From: Gammaproteobacteria bacterium
GTDB taxonomy: Bacteria > Pseudomonadota > Gammaproteobacteria > Eutrophobiales > Eutrophobiaceae
NCBI GenBank assembly: GCA_030835405.1
Contig: JAURPG010000021.1
Span: 1 to 64,000 of the forward strand
Reading direction: 5' to 3'
DNA length: 64,000 bases
The first letter of the stretch is position 1; every line of letters starts with the position of its first letter. Below, one piece after another: positions 46,075 to 56,255 of the stretch. The position numbers were made by a program, and so were the translations under genes. A model generated the notes under the pieces. It saw only the letters and a list, made by a program, of their open reading frames with translations, was not told the DNA's origin and searched no databases.

Positions 46075-47058
46075 TTGAAGACAATATATAGTCCGGTTTT
46101 TTCAGGTAGTGGTGTAGTGGTACTACATCAATCACTATCCAGTTTAATAGATGATTATCAATTGGATATTTTTTCATCTAAATGGCAGTTCGCACCATTT
46201 GTATTACCGTTTATTAGCAAGCCTGACAATTGTGATGTAATCCATACAATCCCTGACTACGCCCCATATTTTTACAGACCTGGTGTCAAGCTTGTCGTGA
46301 CATTTCATAATTATGTACTAGACAGTTATATGCTCAAAAATTCCAGTATGTTGCAGCGGATTCACTATAAAACTGATTTGCGCTGGAATATATTAAAATC
46401 GCTCGAGATTGCAGATGTCGTAACTGCTGTGAGCCAAGCTACAGCAGAATTAATAAAGCGTGATTTGGACTACGATGCTGATATTAAGGTTATAAACAAT
46501 GGTGTAGATACATCAATCTATAATCCAGCAAAACACATTGAAAATTGTCATAGAGTAAAAGTTTTTTTCAGTGGTAATTTATCTGCTAGAAAAGGCGCAC
46601 CATTACTGCCGTTTATTGCAGATAAGTTAAAAGAGAATATCACTATTTACTATACTTCTGGTTTAAATAAAAAATCCCAATTACCTGGGCATCCCAGGCT
46701 TGAATGCCTGGGGATGATAAATAACAAGGACATGGCATCTCTATATCGTACGATGGACATATTATTATTACCATCTATAAGAGAAGGGATGAATCTTTCC
46801 ATACTTGAAGCAATGGCGAGTGGCTTGCCTGTCATAACTTCAAACTGCTCATCTATGCCAGAGCAAATCATTGATGGGGATGGAGGTTATCTTTGTGAAC
46901 CGGGTGATGTCGAAGAGTTTGCCGAAAAGATAAATTATTTGGCAGATCGCCCTGATAAAAGAGTGAGTATGGGCAGCTATAATAAAAACCGTGTTATAGA
47001 TAATTTCTCTATAAAAACGATGGTGCAAGGCTATAAATCACTATTTAATGCCTTATAG
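46075..47058 (+). CDS. GT4 family glycosyltransferase
   Basis: A 327-residue GT-B enzyme, somewhat short because the N-terminal domain is compact. It contains VVTFHNYVLDS, the VINNGVDTSIYNP motif and the donor-site block PSIREGMNLSILEAMASGLP. The start is TTG 46075, supported by AGGG eight bases upstream and by the lack of an in-frame ATG. It is the last transferase of the plus-strand run before a 98-bp gap. Confidence 0.84.
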   Translation: MKTIYSPVFSGSGVVVLHQSLSSLIDDYQLDIFSSKWQFAPFVLPFISKPDNCDVIHTIPDYAPYFYRPGVKLVVTFHNYVLDSYMLKNSSMLQRIHYKTDLRWNILKSLEIADVVTAVSQATAELIKRDLDYDADIKVINNGVDTSIYNPAKHIENCHRVKVFFSGNLSARKGAPLLPFIADKLKENITIYYTSGLNKKSQLPGHPRLECLGMINNKDMASLYRTMDILLLPSIREGMNLSILEAMASGLPVITSNCSSMPEQIIDGDGGYLCEPGDVEEFAEKINYLADRPDKRVSMGSYNKNRVIDNFSIKTMVQGYKSLFNAL

Positions 47059-47156
47059 CGTACTATTCCCTGACTTATATTATTAACAGATTATATTTTT
47101 GTATATCATTGAAACATTAAAAAAATAAAACAATTAATATCACAGTACAATATTAA

Positions 47157-48419
47157 ATGAAAAATTATCCCTGCCCAGCACCATTTTCTCAATTATATGT
47201 ATTGCCTAGAACAATGCTTGATCTCAGGTTTTGTAGTTATCATCAGCCTGTTTTTGTGAATGATCAGAAAAAAATGTATGAAGAAGGGACAAAGGGACTA
47301 AATCATTTTTTTAATACGAATCGTGAATTAATTAGAAGACGTGAGGAATATCTTAAAGGTAATTTCATTGAAGGTGCAGGTTGTTCTCCTGACTGTTTCT
47401 GGTACTGCAAATGGAAGACAAGCGGAGAAGGTTTTTCGCCTGATGATTATAAATCGGATTCCGGTGACTATTTAGTTCGAAAGCTTTGGCTGACGATAGG
47501 GCCTGATTGTAATATTTTTTGTCGTTATTGCCTTGACCCAAAAGAATTCCATATTGACTACAATACTTGTGACCTTCAGGTGATGGATTTGGCCCGCGAT
47601 TTTGTCGCACAAGGGGGAGAAATTCTTCTTACCGGGGGTGAGCCTTTCCTTCCAAAATTCAAGTTGAGTCAGGTTTTAGAGCAACTTTCAAACAGTGAGG
47701 ATGTGAAAGGTGAATTTGAGATCCATACAAATGGAATGTTTTTAAATGAAAGAAACCGGGACCTTATTCTCCGGGGGCCAGTCAGGTCAGTTGATATTTC
47801 TATGGATACCTTACGTAAAGATTTATTTGAATACCTTCGAAAAGGTGCTGATTTTGATAAAGTCTGGGGCAATGTACTGTCATTAAAGAAGGAACGAGAT
47901 CAGCTTGGATTGAAAAGACCAAGAATTATGCTCTTGTGTGCCGTGATGACAGATAACTATTCACATTTGGTAGAAACTGTAGAAAAAGCAATTGGTGAAG
48001 GGCTTATGATAAGCTTAAATGCACTTTTTAAAGCATACTATTCTCCTGATTTTAGTGGTGCCCATGGCTTGCACAATCTTGAAATACAAGAATTAAGAAA
48101 GTTATACGATGATATTTTGTATCTGGAAGAAACTTATGGGCCAACAGGACCAGTACATTATCATGGTATTAAAGGTCAGGTAGAAAACCTCATAGAATCA
48201 AAGGAATCGGGTTCAAAGGGACCTCAGGTTGTCCTGGGTGATGGTGGAGAAGCCAAAAGAAAAGCAAGTGTTAAAACATTAATTAGCCGGGGTAAGTTTA
48301 AGCCGGCATTTATGAAACTTGCCAGAAATACCATCGGTCCCCGATTACGTGGAAATACTATTTCATTACTACGACAGGGGAAAATAAAAGAAGGGATTTT
48401 AAATATTTTCAGAAACTAG
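47157..48419 (+). CDS. Radical SAM protein with extra N-terminal cysteines
   Basis: A 420-residue radical SAM enzyme: the cluster motif CNIFCRYC supplies Cys118, Cys122 and Cys125, and GGEPFLP is the SAM-binding GGE motif. Before the core lie five cysteines (6, 26, 76, 80, 84), including CSPDCFWYC, which could hold an auxiliary iron-sulfur cluster; in SPASM proteins such clusters are C-terminal. The C-terminal ~60 residues are basic and rich in short helices. It is separated from the GT genes by 98 bp and converges on suhB. The substrate is unknown; the neighbourhood suggests a sugar or lipid of the surface polysaccharide. Confidence 0.82.
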   Translation: MKNYPCPAPFSQLYVLPRTMLDLRFCSYHQPVFVNDQKKMYEEGTKGLNHFFNTNRELIRRREEYLKGNFIEGAGCSPDCFWYCKWKTSGEGFSPDDYKSDSGDYLVRKLWLTIGPDCNIFCRYCLDPKEFHIDYNTCDLQVMDLARDFVAQGGEILLTGGEPFLPKFKLSQVLEQLSNSEDVKGEFEIHTNGMFLNERNRDLILRGPVRSVDISMDTLRKDLFEYLRKGADFDKVWGNVLSLKKERDQLGLKRPRIMLLCAVMTDNYSHLVETVEKAIGEGLMISLNALFKAYYSPDFSGAHGLHNLEIQELRKLYDDILYLEETYGPTGPVHYHGIKGQVENLIESKESGSKGPQVVLGDGGEAKRKASVKTLISRGKFKPAFMKLARNTIGPRLRGNTISLLRQGKIKEGILNIFRN

Positions 48420-48466
48420 GCAGGCTTAAATACCAGGCGAACTATTTCAGAATATTAAAAGTTAAT

Positions 48467-49246
48467 TCATTCTACAGAGTTGATGATCTTAAATAAATCT
48501 GCATGAATATCCGGGTTGCCACAAAGTATATTGCCACTTGAAAGAAATGATTCGTTATTAGCCACGCCAGTTACGATTCCACCAGCCTCCTGAACCAAAA
48601 GTGACCCTGCCGCTATGTCCCATTGCTTGAGTCCATATTCCCAGTATCCATCCAATCTTCCACAGGCCACATAGGCCAGGTCCAATGAAGCTGCACCTGC
48701 CCTTCGAATACCTGCGGTTACTGGAAAAATAGCTCGAAATGTTTTAAGAAAGGTTTCCATGTCAAGGCTTTCCCCGAAAGGAAACCCGGTCCCCAATAAA
48801 GCACCATTTAAATGCTTTCTTTTGCTGACACGTATTTTTCTATTATCGAGCAGGGCACCTTCTCCTCTTGTGGCGGTAAATAGTTCCTGTTTTAAGGGGT
48901 CATAAACTATTGCGTGGTTAATTTGGTCTTTTTGTTTAACGGCAATGGATATTGCAAATTGAGGGAATCCATGCAGAAAATTTGTTGTTCCGTCGAGGGG
49001 ATCAATTATCCATTGAAATTCACCTTCTCCGTGTAAGCCACTTTCTTCTGCAATTATCCCGTGGTCCGGATAAGAACTATGAATTGTATCAATGATAATT
49101 CTTTCGGAGTTTCTATCAATTTCTGATACAAAATCATTTAGTTTTTTTTCGTGAATCTGGATATCAGATGCCCTGTCCAGATTACGGATAATATAATCAC
49201 CTGCTTTTCTTGCAGCGCGTATACCTATAGTAATGAGTGGATGCAT
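48467..49246 (-). CDS. suhB: SuhB, inositol-1-monophosphatase family protein
   Basis: A 259-residue Mg-dependent phosphatase of the IMPase family; in E. coli SuhB also works with Nus factors in rRNA transcription. Metal ligands are visible: Glu67/Glu68 (IIAEES), the DPLDGTTN motif at 82-89, and the C-terminal WDIAAGSLLVQEAGG. Intact and of normal length. In relatives suhB is divergent from trmJ; here both are present in that orientation but a GT2 gene lies between them. Confidence 0.93.
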   Translation of the reverse strand: MHPLITIGIRAARKAGDYIIRNLDRASDIQIHEKKLNDFVSEIDRNSERIIIDTIHSSYPDHGIIAEESGLHGEGEFQWIIDPLDGTTNFLHGFPQFAISIAVKQKDQINHAIVYDPLKQELFTATRGEGALLDNRKIRVSKRKHLNGALLGTGFPFGESLDMETFLKTFRAIFPVTAGIRRAGAASLDLAYVACGRLDGYWEYGLKQWDIAAGSLLVQEAGGIVTGVANNESFLSSGNILCGNPDIHADLFKIINSVE

Positions 49247-49410
49247 TGATTATGATTATCAGAATATCTAAGTGGATTTATCCAAGCGTATATATTATTA
49301 CTTTATTGCTTCAATATTGGTATCTATATTTTAAGATATCACACGGATTAGATTGCGTGTTAGATTAACTTCATTCTAAATTGGCAGGTTATTTCTGCGG
49401 TTAATCAGGA

Positions 49411-50112
49411 TTAGTACTTTAAAAATCCATATCTAAAAATGCAGTAGATCGCGCTTACTCCATCTTGCCAACTAATTTTTTTTCCTTCCGCATAAGTTCG
49501 GCCAGCATAAGAAATACCAACCTCATAGATTTTAATTTCAGGTATTCGAGATAGCTTTATTGTGATCTCTGGTTCAAATCCAAACCGGTTTTCCTGCAAA
49601 TTGATTTTTTGGATTATTTCTCTTCGGATTAATTTGTAACAGCTTTCCATATCAGTGAGGTTAAGGTCACTCACCATATTACAGAGTAACGTCAAGAATT
49701 TATTGCCTATTGAATGCCAGAAATACAATACCCGGTGAGACTCTCCCCCCAGGAAGCGACTGCCAAAGACCACATCGGCATTATGTTTAATAACTGGTTG
49801 AAGCATCAGATCATATTCTGCCGGGTCATATTCAAGATCTGCATCCTGAATAATGACATAATCCCCTGTGGCTTGCTGGATCCCTGTTCTGATTGCTGCT
49901 CCCTTTCCCTGATTTGATTCGTGAAATAATAGTATATCAATAAGCGAATGAAGTTCGCCCTTTAACAAATCACGTGTGCCATCAGTTGAGCCATCATCAA
50001 CAACAATAATTTGTTTGTTTTCAACAGGCAATAAATGCACCTGGTTAATAAGTTTTTCAACTGTTGCAAGTTCATTAAAGCAGGGAATGATGATGGATAG
50101 TCAATATGACAT
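49411..50112 (-). pseudogene. GT2 glycosyltransferase interrupted by a TGA at codon 4
   Basis: The body is a DPM1/DPG-synthase-like GT2 enzyme: VVDDGSTDGT, GKGAAIRTGI, the metal-binding DADLEYDPAEY and GSRFLGGE. Reading back from the body, the frame continues through LSIIIPCFNE, the expected family N-terminus, to an in-frame TGA (50101-50103) and then ATG TCA TAT (50112-50104). A single nonsense codon therefore separates the start from an otherwise complete gene. Initiation at GTG 50040 would give 209 residues without the first beta strand. No good ribosome-binding site is seen at either start. It is therefore a likely pseudogene, unless the base call is wrong. Confidence 0.65.
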
Positions 50113-50261
50113 AATATAGGCTTATTACCGTAATGGAATCTCCCTCTGGATTATAAGAACCTTACAGGGAATAATCTATATGATGAAGATTGATCTGGTT
50201 TGATATATGAATTTTAGAAATCATCCTTGCAGTTTATCATGATGTTAAGACGTCATTCACA

Positions 50262-50990
50262 GTGAAAAATATCCATATCATCCTTGTGGAGACAACACAT
50301 CCAGGCAACATTGGTGCTTCCGCCCGTGCAATGAAGACTATGGGCTTGTATTCACTTAGGTTGGTCAATCCAAAAATATTTCCCAGTGCTGATGCTACTG
50401 TACGTGCTGCAGGTGCCGACGACATCCTTTCAGAAGCGACATTACATGAAACGCTGGCTGATGCAGTAGGAGACTGTAAGTTTGTTTATGGCACGAGTAC
50501 TCGAAAGCGTAATTTGCAATGTGAAGTCTTGAGCCCGGTTTCAATGGCGGGTGAAATTAGTAAATTTATATATGATAACGTCAATATTGGTATCGTATTT
50601 GGCAGAGAGCGAACCGGTCTGACAAATACTGAACTTGATTTATGTGACAAGATGATAGCTATCCCTGCCAACCCAGCCTTCTCTTCCCTTAATCTCGCGT
50701 CCGCGGTGCAGATTGTTTGTTATGAAGTCATGAAGGCATTCTCTGTAAATGAACAAACCACGATGATAGACATGCCCAAAGTGATACCCGTGGAACGTGC
50801 GGAGCTGGAACGATTTTATGCACACCTGGAACAATGCCTGATAGATGTGGAATTCCTGGACCCGGATAAACCCAGGCGATTGATGAGAAGATTAAAGCAA
50901 ATGTTTAATCGCATCGGGATGGATCAGAATGAATATAATATGATGCGAGGGGTCTTGACTGCCATACAGGAAAAAATTAGACAAAGATAA
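50262..50990 (+). CDS. trmJ: TrmJ, tRNA (cytidine/uridine-2'-O)-methyltransferase
   Basis: A 242-residue SPOUT-class enzyme that 2'-O-methylates position 32 of several tRNAs. The knot motifs are clear: [20 protein letters not shown] near the N-terminus, [13 protein letters not shown] and the [14 protein letters not shown] block. A C-terminal helical extension is present as in gammaproteobacterial TrmJ. Translation starts at GTG 50262. Its 3' end overlaps that of the convergent purM by 14 nt. Confidence 0.94.
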   Translation: MKNIHIILVETTHPGNIGASARAMKTMGLYSLRLVNPKIFPSADATVRAAGADDILSEATLHETLADAVGDCKFVYGTSTRKRNLQCEVLSPVSMAGEISKFIYDNVNIGIVFGRERTGLTNTELDLCDKMIAIPANPAFSSLNLASAVQIVCYEVMKAFSVNEQTTMIDMPKVIPVERAELERFYAHLEQCLIDVEFLDPDKPRRLMRRLKQMFNRIGMDQNEYNMMRGVLTAIQEKIRQR

Positions 50991-52026
50991 CCTGATCGGT
51001 ATCGTTATCATTTCTTTCGATGACTTCACCCATTTGCCAGGCATCAATATCGTTTGATTTTAAGATATTGATTACAGTGTCAGATTCAGCCGCATTAACC
51101 ATTAAAACCATCCCCACACCACAATTGAATACCCGGTACATCTCGTCTTGTGTGATATTGCCTGTGGATTGTAACCAGTTAAAAATTTCCGGGCATTGCC
51201 AGCTGTTACTATCAATGGAGACAGCCAGGTTCTCCGGTAGTATTCTGGGAATGTTCTCTATCAGCCCACCACCGGTTATATGGGCGATACCATAAACTGC
51301 CTTGGTTTTTATCGTCTCCAGAACCGGTTTCACGTAAATAACTGTGGGTGTTAGTAGAATGTCCTGAAACAGTTTGCCTGACAGAGATTCAGTTAACTTA
51401 GTCTGAGATATCTCCAGTACCTTGCGGACCAGTGAGAAACCATTGGAGTGCAAACCGCTGGATGCCAGGCCAATAGCAACATTACCCGGAACGATAGACT
51501 GACCATCAATTATATTGTCTTTCTCCACCACGCCAACACAAAAGCCTGCCAGGTCATAATCATTTCCCTTGTACATCCCGGGCATTTCGGCAGTTTCCCC
51601 GCCCAGTAACGCACAACCAGCCATTTCACATCCCTTTACGATGCCAGAAATAAGTGCCTCCCCCTGGTCTACGTCGAGTTTGCCTGTCGCATAATAATCT
51701 AGAAAAATAAGTGGTTCCGCGCCTAATACCACCAGGTCATTGACGCACATGGCCACCAGGTCTATCCCAACTTCATCATGTTTGTTAGTTTCAATAGCGA
51801 GTTTTAACTTGGTACCAACCCCATCGGTACCGGAAACCAGTACGGGCTGTTTGTATCCGAGGCTGGAAATATCGAAAAGCCCACCAAAACCGCCAACATT
51901 CCCCAATACACCTGGACGACTGGTTTTGGGCACCAGATGCTTGATTCGATCAACCAATTCGTTGCCATTATTAATATTTACGCCGGCTTCGGCATAATTG
52001 AGATTTGATAGTTCAGATTTGGCCAT
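50977..52026 (-). CDS. purM: PurM, phosphoribosylformylglycinamidine cyclo-ligase (AIR synthetase)
   Basis: PurM closes the imidazole ring in purine synthesis, giving aminoimidazole ribotide. The protein has the family N-terminus [20 protein letters not shown], the [17 protein letters not shown] loop, [13 protein letters not shown] and the [13 protein letters not shown] motif. I place the start at the ATG at 52026 because normal family proteins begin there; a TTG at 52062 would add twelve residues. It is divergent from the DUF2066 gene. Confidence 0.96.
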   Translation of the reverse strand: MAKSELSNLNYAEAGVNINNGNELVDRIKHLVPKTSRPGVLGNVGGFGGLFDISSLGYKQPVLVSGTDGVGTKLKLAIETNKHDEVGIDLVAMCVNDLVVLGAEPLIFLDYYATGKLDVDQGEALISGIVKGCEMAGCALLGGETAEMPGMYKGNDYDLAGFCVGVVEKDNIIDGQSIVPGNVAIGLASSGLHSNGFSLVRKVLEISQTKLTESLSGKLFQDILLTPTVIYVKPVLETIKTKAVYGIAHITGGGLIENIPRILPENLAVSIDSNSWQCPEIFNWLQSTGNITQDEMYRVFNCGVGMVLMVNAAESDTVINILKSNDIDAWQMGEVIERNDNDTDQVIFV

Positions 52027-52102
52027 GTGTGTAATAGTATCTGTACGGCTTTCGGCTGGCAATCCTTGACTTGTCAGAGACTCTTGCTTAGCTTGTCAAC
52101 CC

Positions 52103-53152
52103 ATGAAAACCGCTAATATTCGTTTATTACTAATTTGCCTGATATGTTTTCATAGCCAGGTATATGGTATCAGGGTGCCCGGGCTTTATGAAGCTGGGGT
52201 TTACGTGGAAGATCAGTCTGTCCAGGTCAGGCAGGTTGCCACGGAAGCTGCAATGAAAATGGTACTGGTAAAGTTGACCGGTGACAGAAATGCAGCCACG
52301 CGCATGGAACTACAGCCATTAATTGACAGGTCACAAGACTATGTCCAGCAATACCGTTATCTTGAGCCTGATCAGAATCAGGCCCTTATTGGCTTTGACA
52401 ATCAATTGACGATTAATGTGCTCTTTGATGAAACCAATTTGAATGATGCGTTAAGAAGTTTGGGTATTCAGGTATGGGGCAGGGAAAGACCCTCTACACT
52501 CGTCTGGATTGCGATACAGGACGAAACCAGTAGAAGGATTATTCAGCCAGAGCTATCTCCCGATATTTTTAATGAAATTGAAACCCGTGCACAGGAACGT
52601 GGTATTGTTTTAATCAATCCACTTTTTGATCTGCAGGATAACTCGGCATTAAGGGCCAGTGATATCTGGGGAGGGTTTCATTTCTCAGTTAAAAATGTAT
52701 CACAGCGCTATTATCCGGACATCATAGTTACCGGAAAAATAGAATCTGCAGTACCAGGCATATGGGAGGGGCAATGGACTGTTTACCTCAATGATAAGAT
52801 TGAACAGTATTTTACCCAAGGTTCATATCTTGAATCGGTGTTGAGAGAGGGGGTTGATGGTCTGGCCGATATTATAGCAAGTAACTATAGCCAATCGGTC
52901 ATGGCAGAAATTGGGAGCATAGAATTGCAGGTAGTTGATGTAGTAACCGTTGACCAGTATGCAAAAGTTCTTAAGTATTTTGAATCATTAAGTCCGGTAA
53001 CAGAGGTAGAGGTGCTGGAAATTAAACCGGGACAAGTGAATTTCAGGATAAGTGCACATGGAGGTTCATCTGCGGTTGTCCAGGCGATAAACTTTGGACG
53101 CATACTAGAAGCGGTTGGTAACAACCAGAGCTTATATCGCGTCTTACCCTGA
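52103..53152 (+). CDS. DUF2066 protein, probable periplasmic
   Basis: A 349-residue protein with an N-terminal hydrophobic signal (ending near CFHSQVYG) and the DUF2066 N-terminal pattern GLYEAGVYVEDQS...KLTGDRNA. The rest is soluble with no catalytic motif I recognise. Genes of this family lie between purM and hda in many gammaproteobacteria and the function is unknown. The location here matches that arrangement, which supports the assignment. Confidence 0.82.
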   Translation: MKTANIRLLLICLICFHSQVYGIRVPGLYEAGVYVEDQSVQVRQVATEAAMKMVLVKLTGDRNAATRMELQPLIDRSQDYVQQYRYLEPDQNQALIGFDNQLTINVLFDETNLNDALRSLGIQVWGRERPSTLVWIAIQDETSRRIIQPELSPDIFNEIETRAQERGIVLINPLFDLQDNSALRASDIWGGFHFSVKNVSQRYYPDIIVTGKIESAVPGIWEGQWTVYLNDKIEQYFTQGSYLESVLREGVDGLADIIASNYSQSVMAEIGSIELQVVDVVTVDQYAKVLKYFESLSPVTEVEVLEIKPGQVNFRISAHGGSSAVVQAINFGRILEAVGNNQSLYRVLP

Positions 53153-53220
53153 GAATGTTGTTTATTCAACGCAAGCTGTCAGCCGAAATACATTAATATG
53201 CCTTTTTTGAGATTTAGCAA

Positions 53221-53916
53221 ATGGTAGATGAGCAAATTCCGTTGCCCATAGGCATATCAGACAAGTTTACTTTTTCTAATTATATTCCCGGTAACAACCA
53301 ACATGTCTTGGAAAATCTGACAAAATATATACAGGATGGGAAAAGTGGGTTTCTGTATTTATGGGGAAAAACCGGGACTGGTAAGAGTCATTTATTACAT
53401 GCAAGTTGTAAGGCGGCGGCACAGGCAAACAGTAAACCTGTTTATCTACCGTTAACTGAATTCCCGGACATGCAGCCTGACATTTTTTTGAGTATGGAAA
53501 ACCAGGACCTGGTTTGTATTGATGATATCAATTCCATTGAAGGTAATGCCCCATGGGAAAGGAGCCTTTTTAATCTTTATAACCAGTTGCAGGAACGGCA
53601 AAAATTGCTGATTGTTACCGCAACAACAAGCCCGTCCGGGAGTGGGTTTGAATTACCTGATCTTAAATCCAGGTTGGCATCAGGTATTATTTATCACCTG
53701 GTTGACCTGGATGATAAACAGCGATTAATCGTGGTTAAAGAACGTGCCAGACAGCGTGGTTTTGAATTGTCAACTGAAGTACTTGATTACCTTGGAAGCC
53801 GGGTGGCCCGTGATCTGAAGAGTTTGTTATCCTGGCTGGACAGGCTGGATGAAGCCTCCCTGGTGACGAAGCGAAAGATCACTGTGCCTTTAATTCGGGA
53901 TTTATTAAACGAGTAA
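53221..53916 (+). CDS. hda: Hda, DnaA regulatory inactivator
   Basis: A 231-residue DnaA-like AAA+ protein without the DnaA DNA-binding domain. Together with the DNA sliding clamp it promotes ATP hydrolysis by DnaA and so limits re-initiation. Features: an N-terminal segment containing QIPLPIGI (a clamp-binding type Q-x-x-L-P sequence), Walker A GKTGTGKS at 49-56, Walker B VCIDDINSI, and sensor/Arg-finger regions. Convergent with wrbA (2 nt apart). Confidence 0.93.
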   Translation: MVDEQIPLPIGISDKFTFSNYIPGNNQHVLENLTKYIQDGKSGFLYLWGKTGTGKSHLLHASCKAAAQANSKPVYLPLTEFPDMQPDIFLSMENQDLVCIDDINSIEGNAPWERSLFNLYNQLQERQKLLIVTATTSPSGSGFELPDLKSRLASGIIYHLVDLDDKQRLIVVKERARQRGFELSTEVLDYLGSRVARDLKSLLSWLDRLDEASLVTKRKITVPLIRDLLNE

Positions 53917-53918
53917 TT

Positions 53919-54864
<946 letters not shown>

Positions 54865-54966
54865 TATTACCTCCGGGTAGCTATCAATGATATTCTTATG
54901 GTTATAGCAAATCGCTTACTGAATTTTTAAAGTGAATATCTCACGATTATACTTGATATAGGCAGC

Positions 54967-56223
54967 ATGAATACACGATATTTACATCGGTTGCGGTATT
55001 TCATTGAATGGGTTATCTACTTTACCCGTTTTTTCTTCAGGCAATTCTATCACCAGCGTGGTTTACAAATAGCATCCTCATTGGCTTACGCAACGCTACT
55101 AGCACTGGTTCCACTAATCATAGTTATGTTTGGGTTTTTGGGTGGTCTGCCTGTGTTTGAAAACGTTGGTAATACAATCCAGTCTTACGTTTTTAATAAT
55201 TTTGTCCCGGCATTTGGTGAAACGGTACTGGCGTATTTACGTACCTTTTCTCAAAAGGCATCGCAGCTGACGATAACCGGCCTGATAATGATATTTTTCA
55301 TTGCAATCATGTTAATGGCCACAATTGATAACGCATTTAATACAATCTGGCATATTCGTAACAGACGAAATCCGGTTGCCCGTTTTCTGGTCTATTGGGC
55401 AATCCTTACAATGGGACCATTGTTAGTTGGTGTGGGGATGTTCTCAACATCATATATCTTGTCATTACCTGCAATCAGTGATGTGGAATCTGGGTTTGGA
55501 TTAAGAGAGAGGTTCCTGTCCTGGTTACCGTTTCTGACAACCTCAGTAGCCTTCACCATATTATATATCCTGGTGCCAAATTGCTTCGTCCTCAGAAGAC
55601 ATGCCATTGTTGGTGGAATAACAGCAGCATTGTTATTCGAATTTGCCAAATATGGATTTGGAATATATGTAAGAAATATCGCAAGTTTTGAAACCATTTA
55701 CGGTACCTTGGCGGTGGTTCCAATTTTTCTTATCTGGATTTATACCTCCTGGGTGGTATTGATTCTGGGTGCACACATTACGTTTTGTCTTTCGGCGTTC
55801 CGGTTTTCTTCGGAAAAACGTGGAATGAAAGATAATGAATGGTCATTTGCTGATGTGTACCAGGTTATATATCTTTTGTGGCTCGCACAAAAAGACGGTA
55901 AGACAATGTCTGCTTATGAGCTAAGACGGGGAGGAGTAAAAGCACCTCAATACCAGATAAATGAAATTTTGGGACATCTGCAAAATATGAACTGGGTACA
56001 AAATACTGGCTCTGGAAAATGGATACTGTCACGCGATATGGACGAGGTATCCGTTATGGATTTTGTGAAAATTATTCCAAAACCGTTACCGCTTGGAGTA
56101 GATAAAGAAAGTCATGGATCAAATTCTGGTGGTTTTGAGGATCTGCTGACTGAATATAATAAAAGTCTTGATAAAAATCTTGCCGTACCACTGAGCCAAT
56201 TATTGCAGAAGACTCTGGGATAA
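54967..56223 (+). CDS. YihY/BrkB-family inner-membrane protein
   Basis: A 418-residue protein with six membrane helices in the first ~290 residues and the family motifs RGLQIASSLAYATLLALVP and the GTLAVVPIFLIWIYTSW region. The following ~130 residues are soluble and look like a winged helix (SAYELRRGGVKAPQYQINEIL). The family was once called RNase BN, a name later withdrawn; its actual function is unknown. The extended C-terminus is usual for gammaproteobacterial members. Confidence 0.85.
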   Translation: MNTRYLHRLRYFIEWVIYFTRFFFRQFYHQRGLQIASSLAYATLLALVPLIIVMFGFLGGLPVFENVGNTIQSYVFNNFVPAFGETVLAYLRTFSQKASQLTITGLIMIFFIAIMLMATIDNAFNTIWHIRNRRNPVARFLVYWAILTMGPLLVGVGMFSTSYILSLPAISDVESGFGLRERFLSWLPFLTTSVAFTILYILVPNCFVLRRHAIVGGITAALLFEFAKYGFGIYVRNIASFETIYGTLAVVPIFLIWIYTSWVVLILGAHITFCLSAFRFSSEKRGMKDNEWSFADVYQVIYLLWLAQKDGKTMSAYELRRGGVKAPQYQINEILGHLQNMNWVQNTGSGKWILSRDMDEVSVMDFVKIIPKPLPLGVDKESHGSNSGGFEDLLTEYNKSLDKNLAVPLSQLLQKTLG

Positions 56224-56255
56224 AGTAATGATCTTGTTTGAGTGAGTATTATAAT

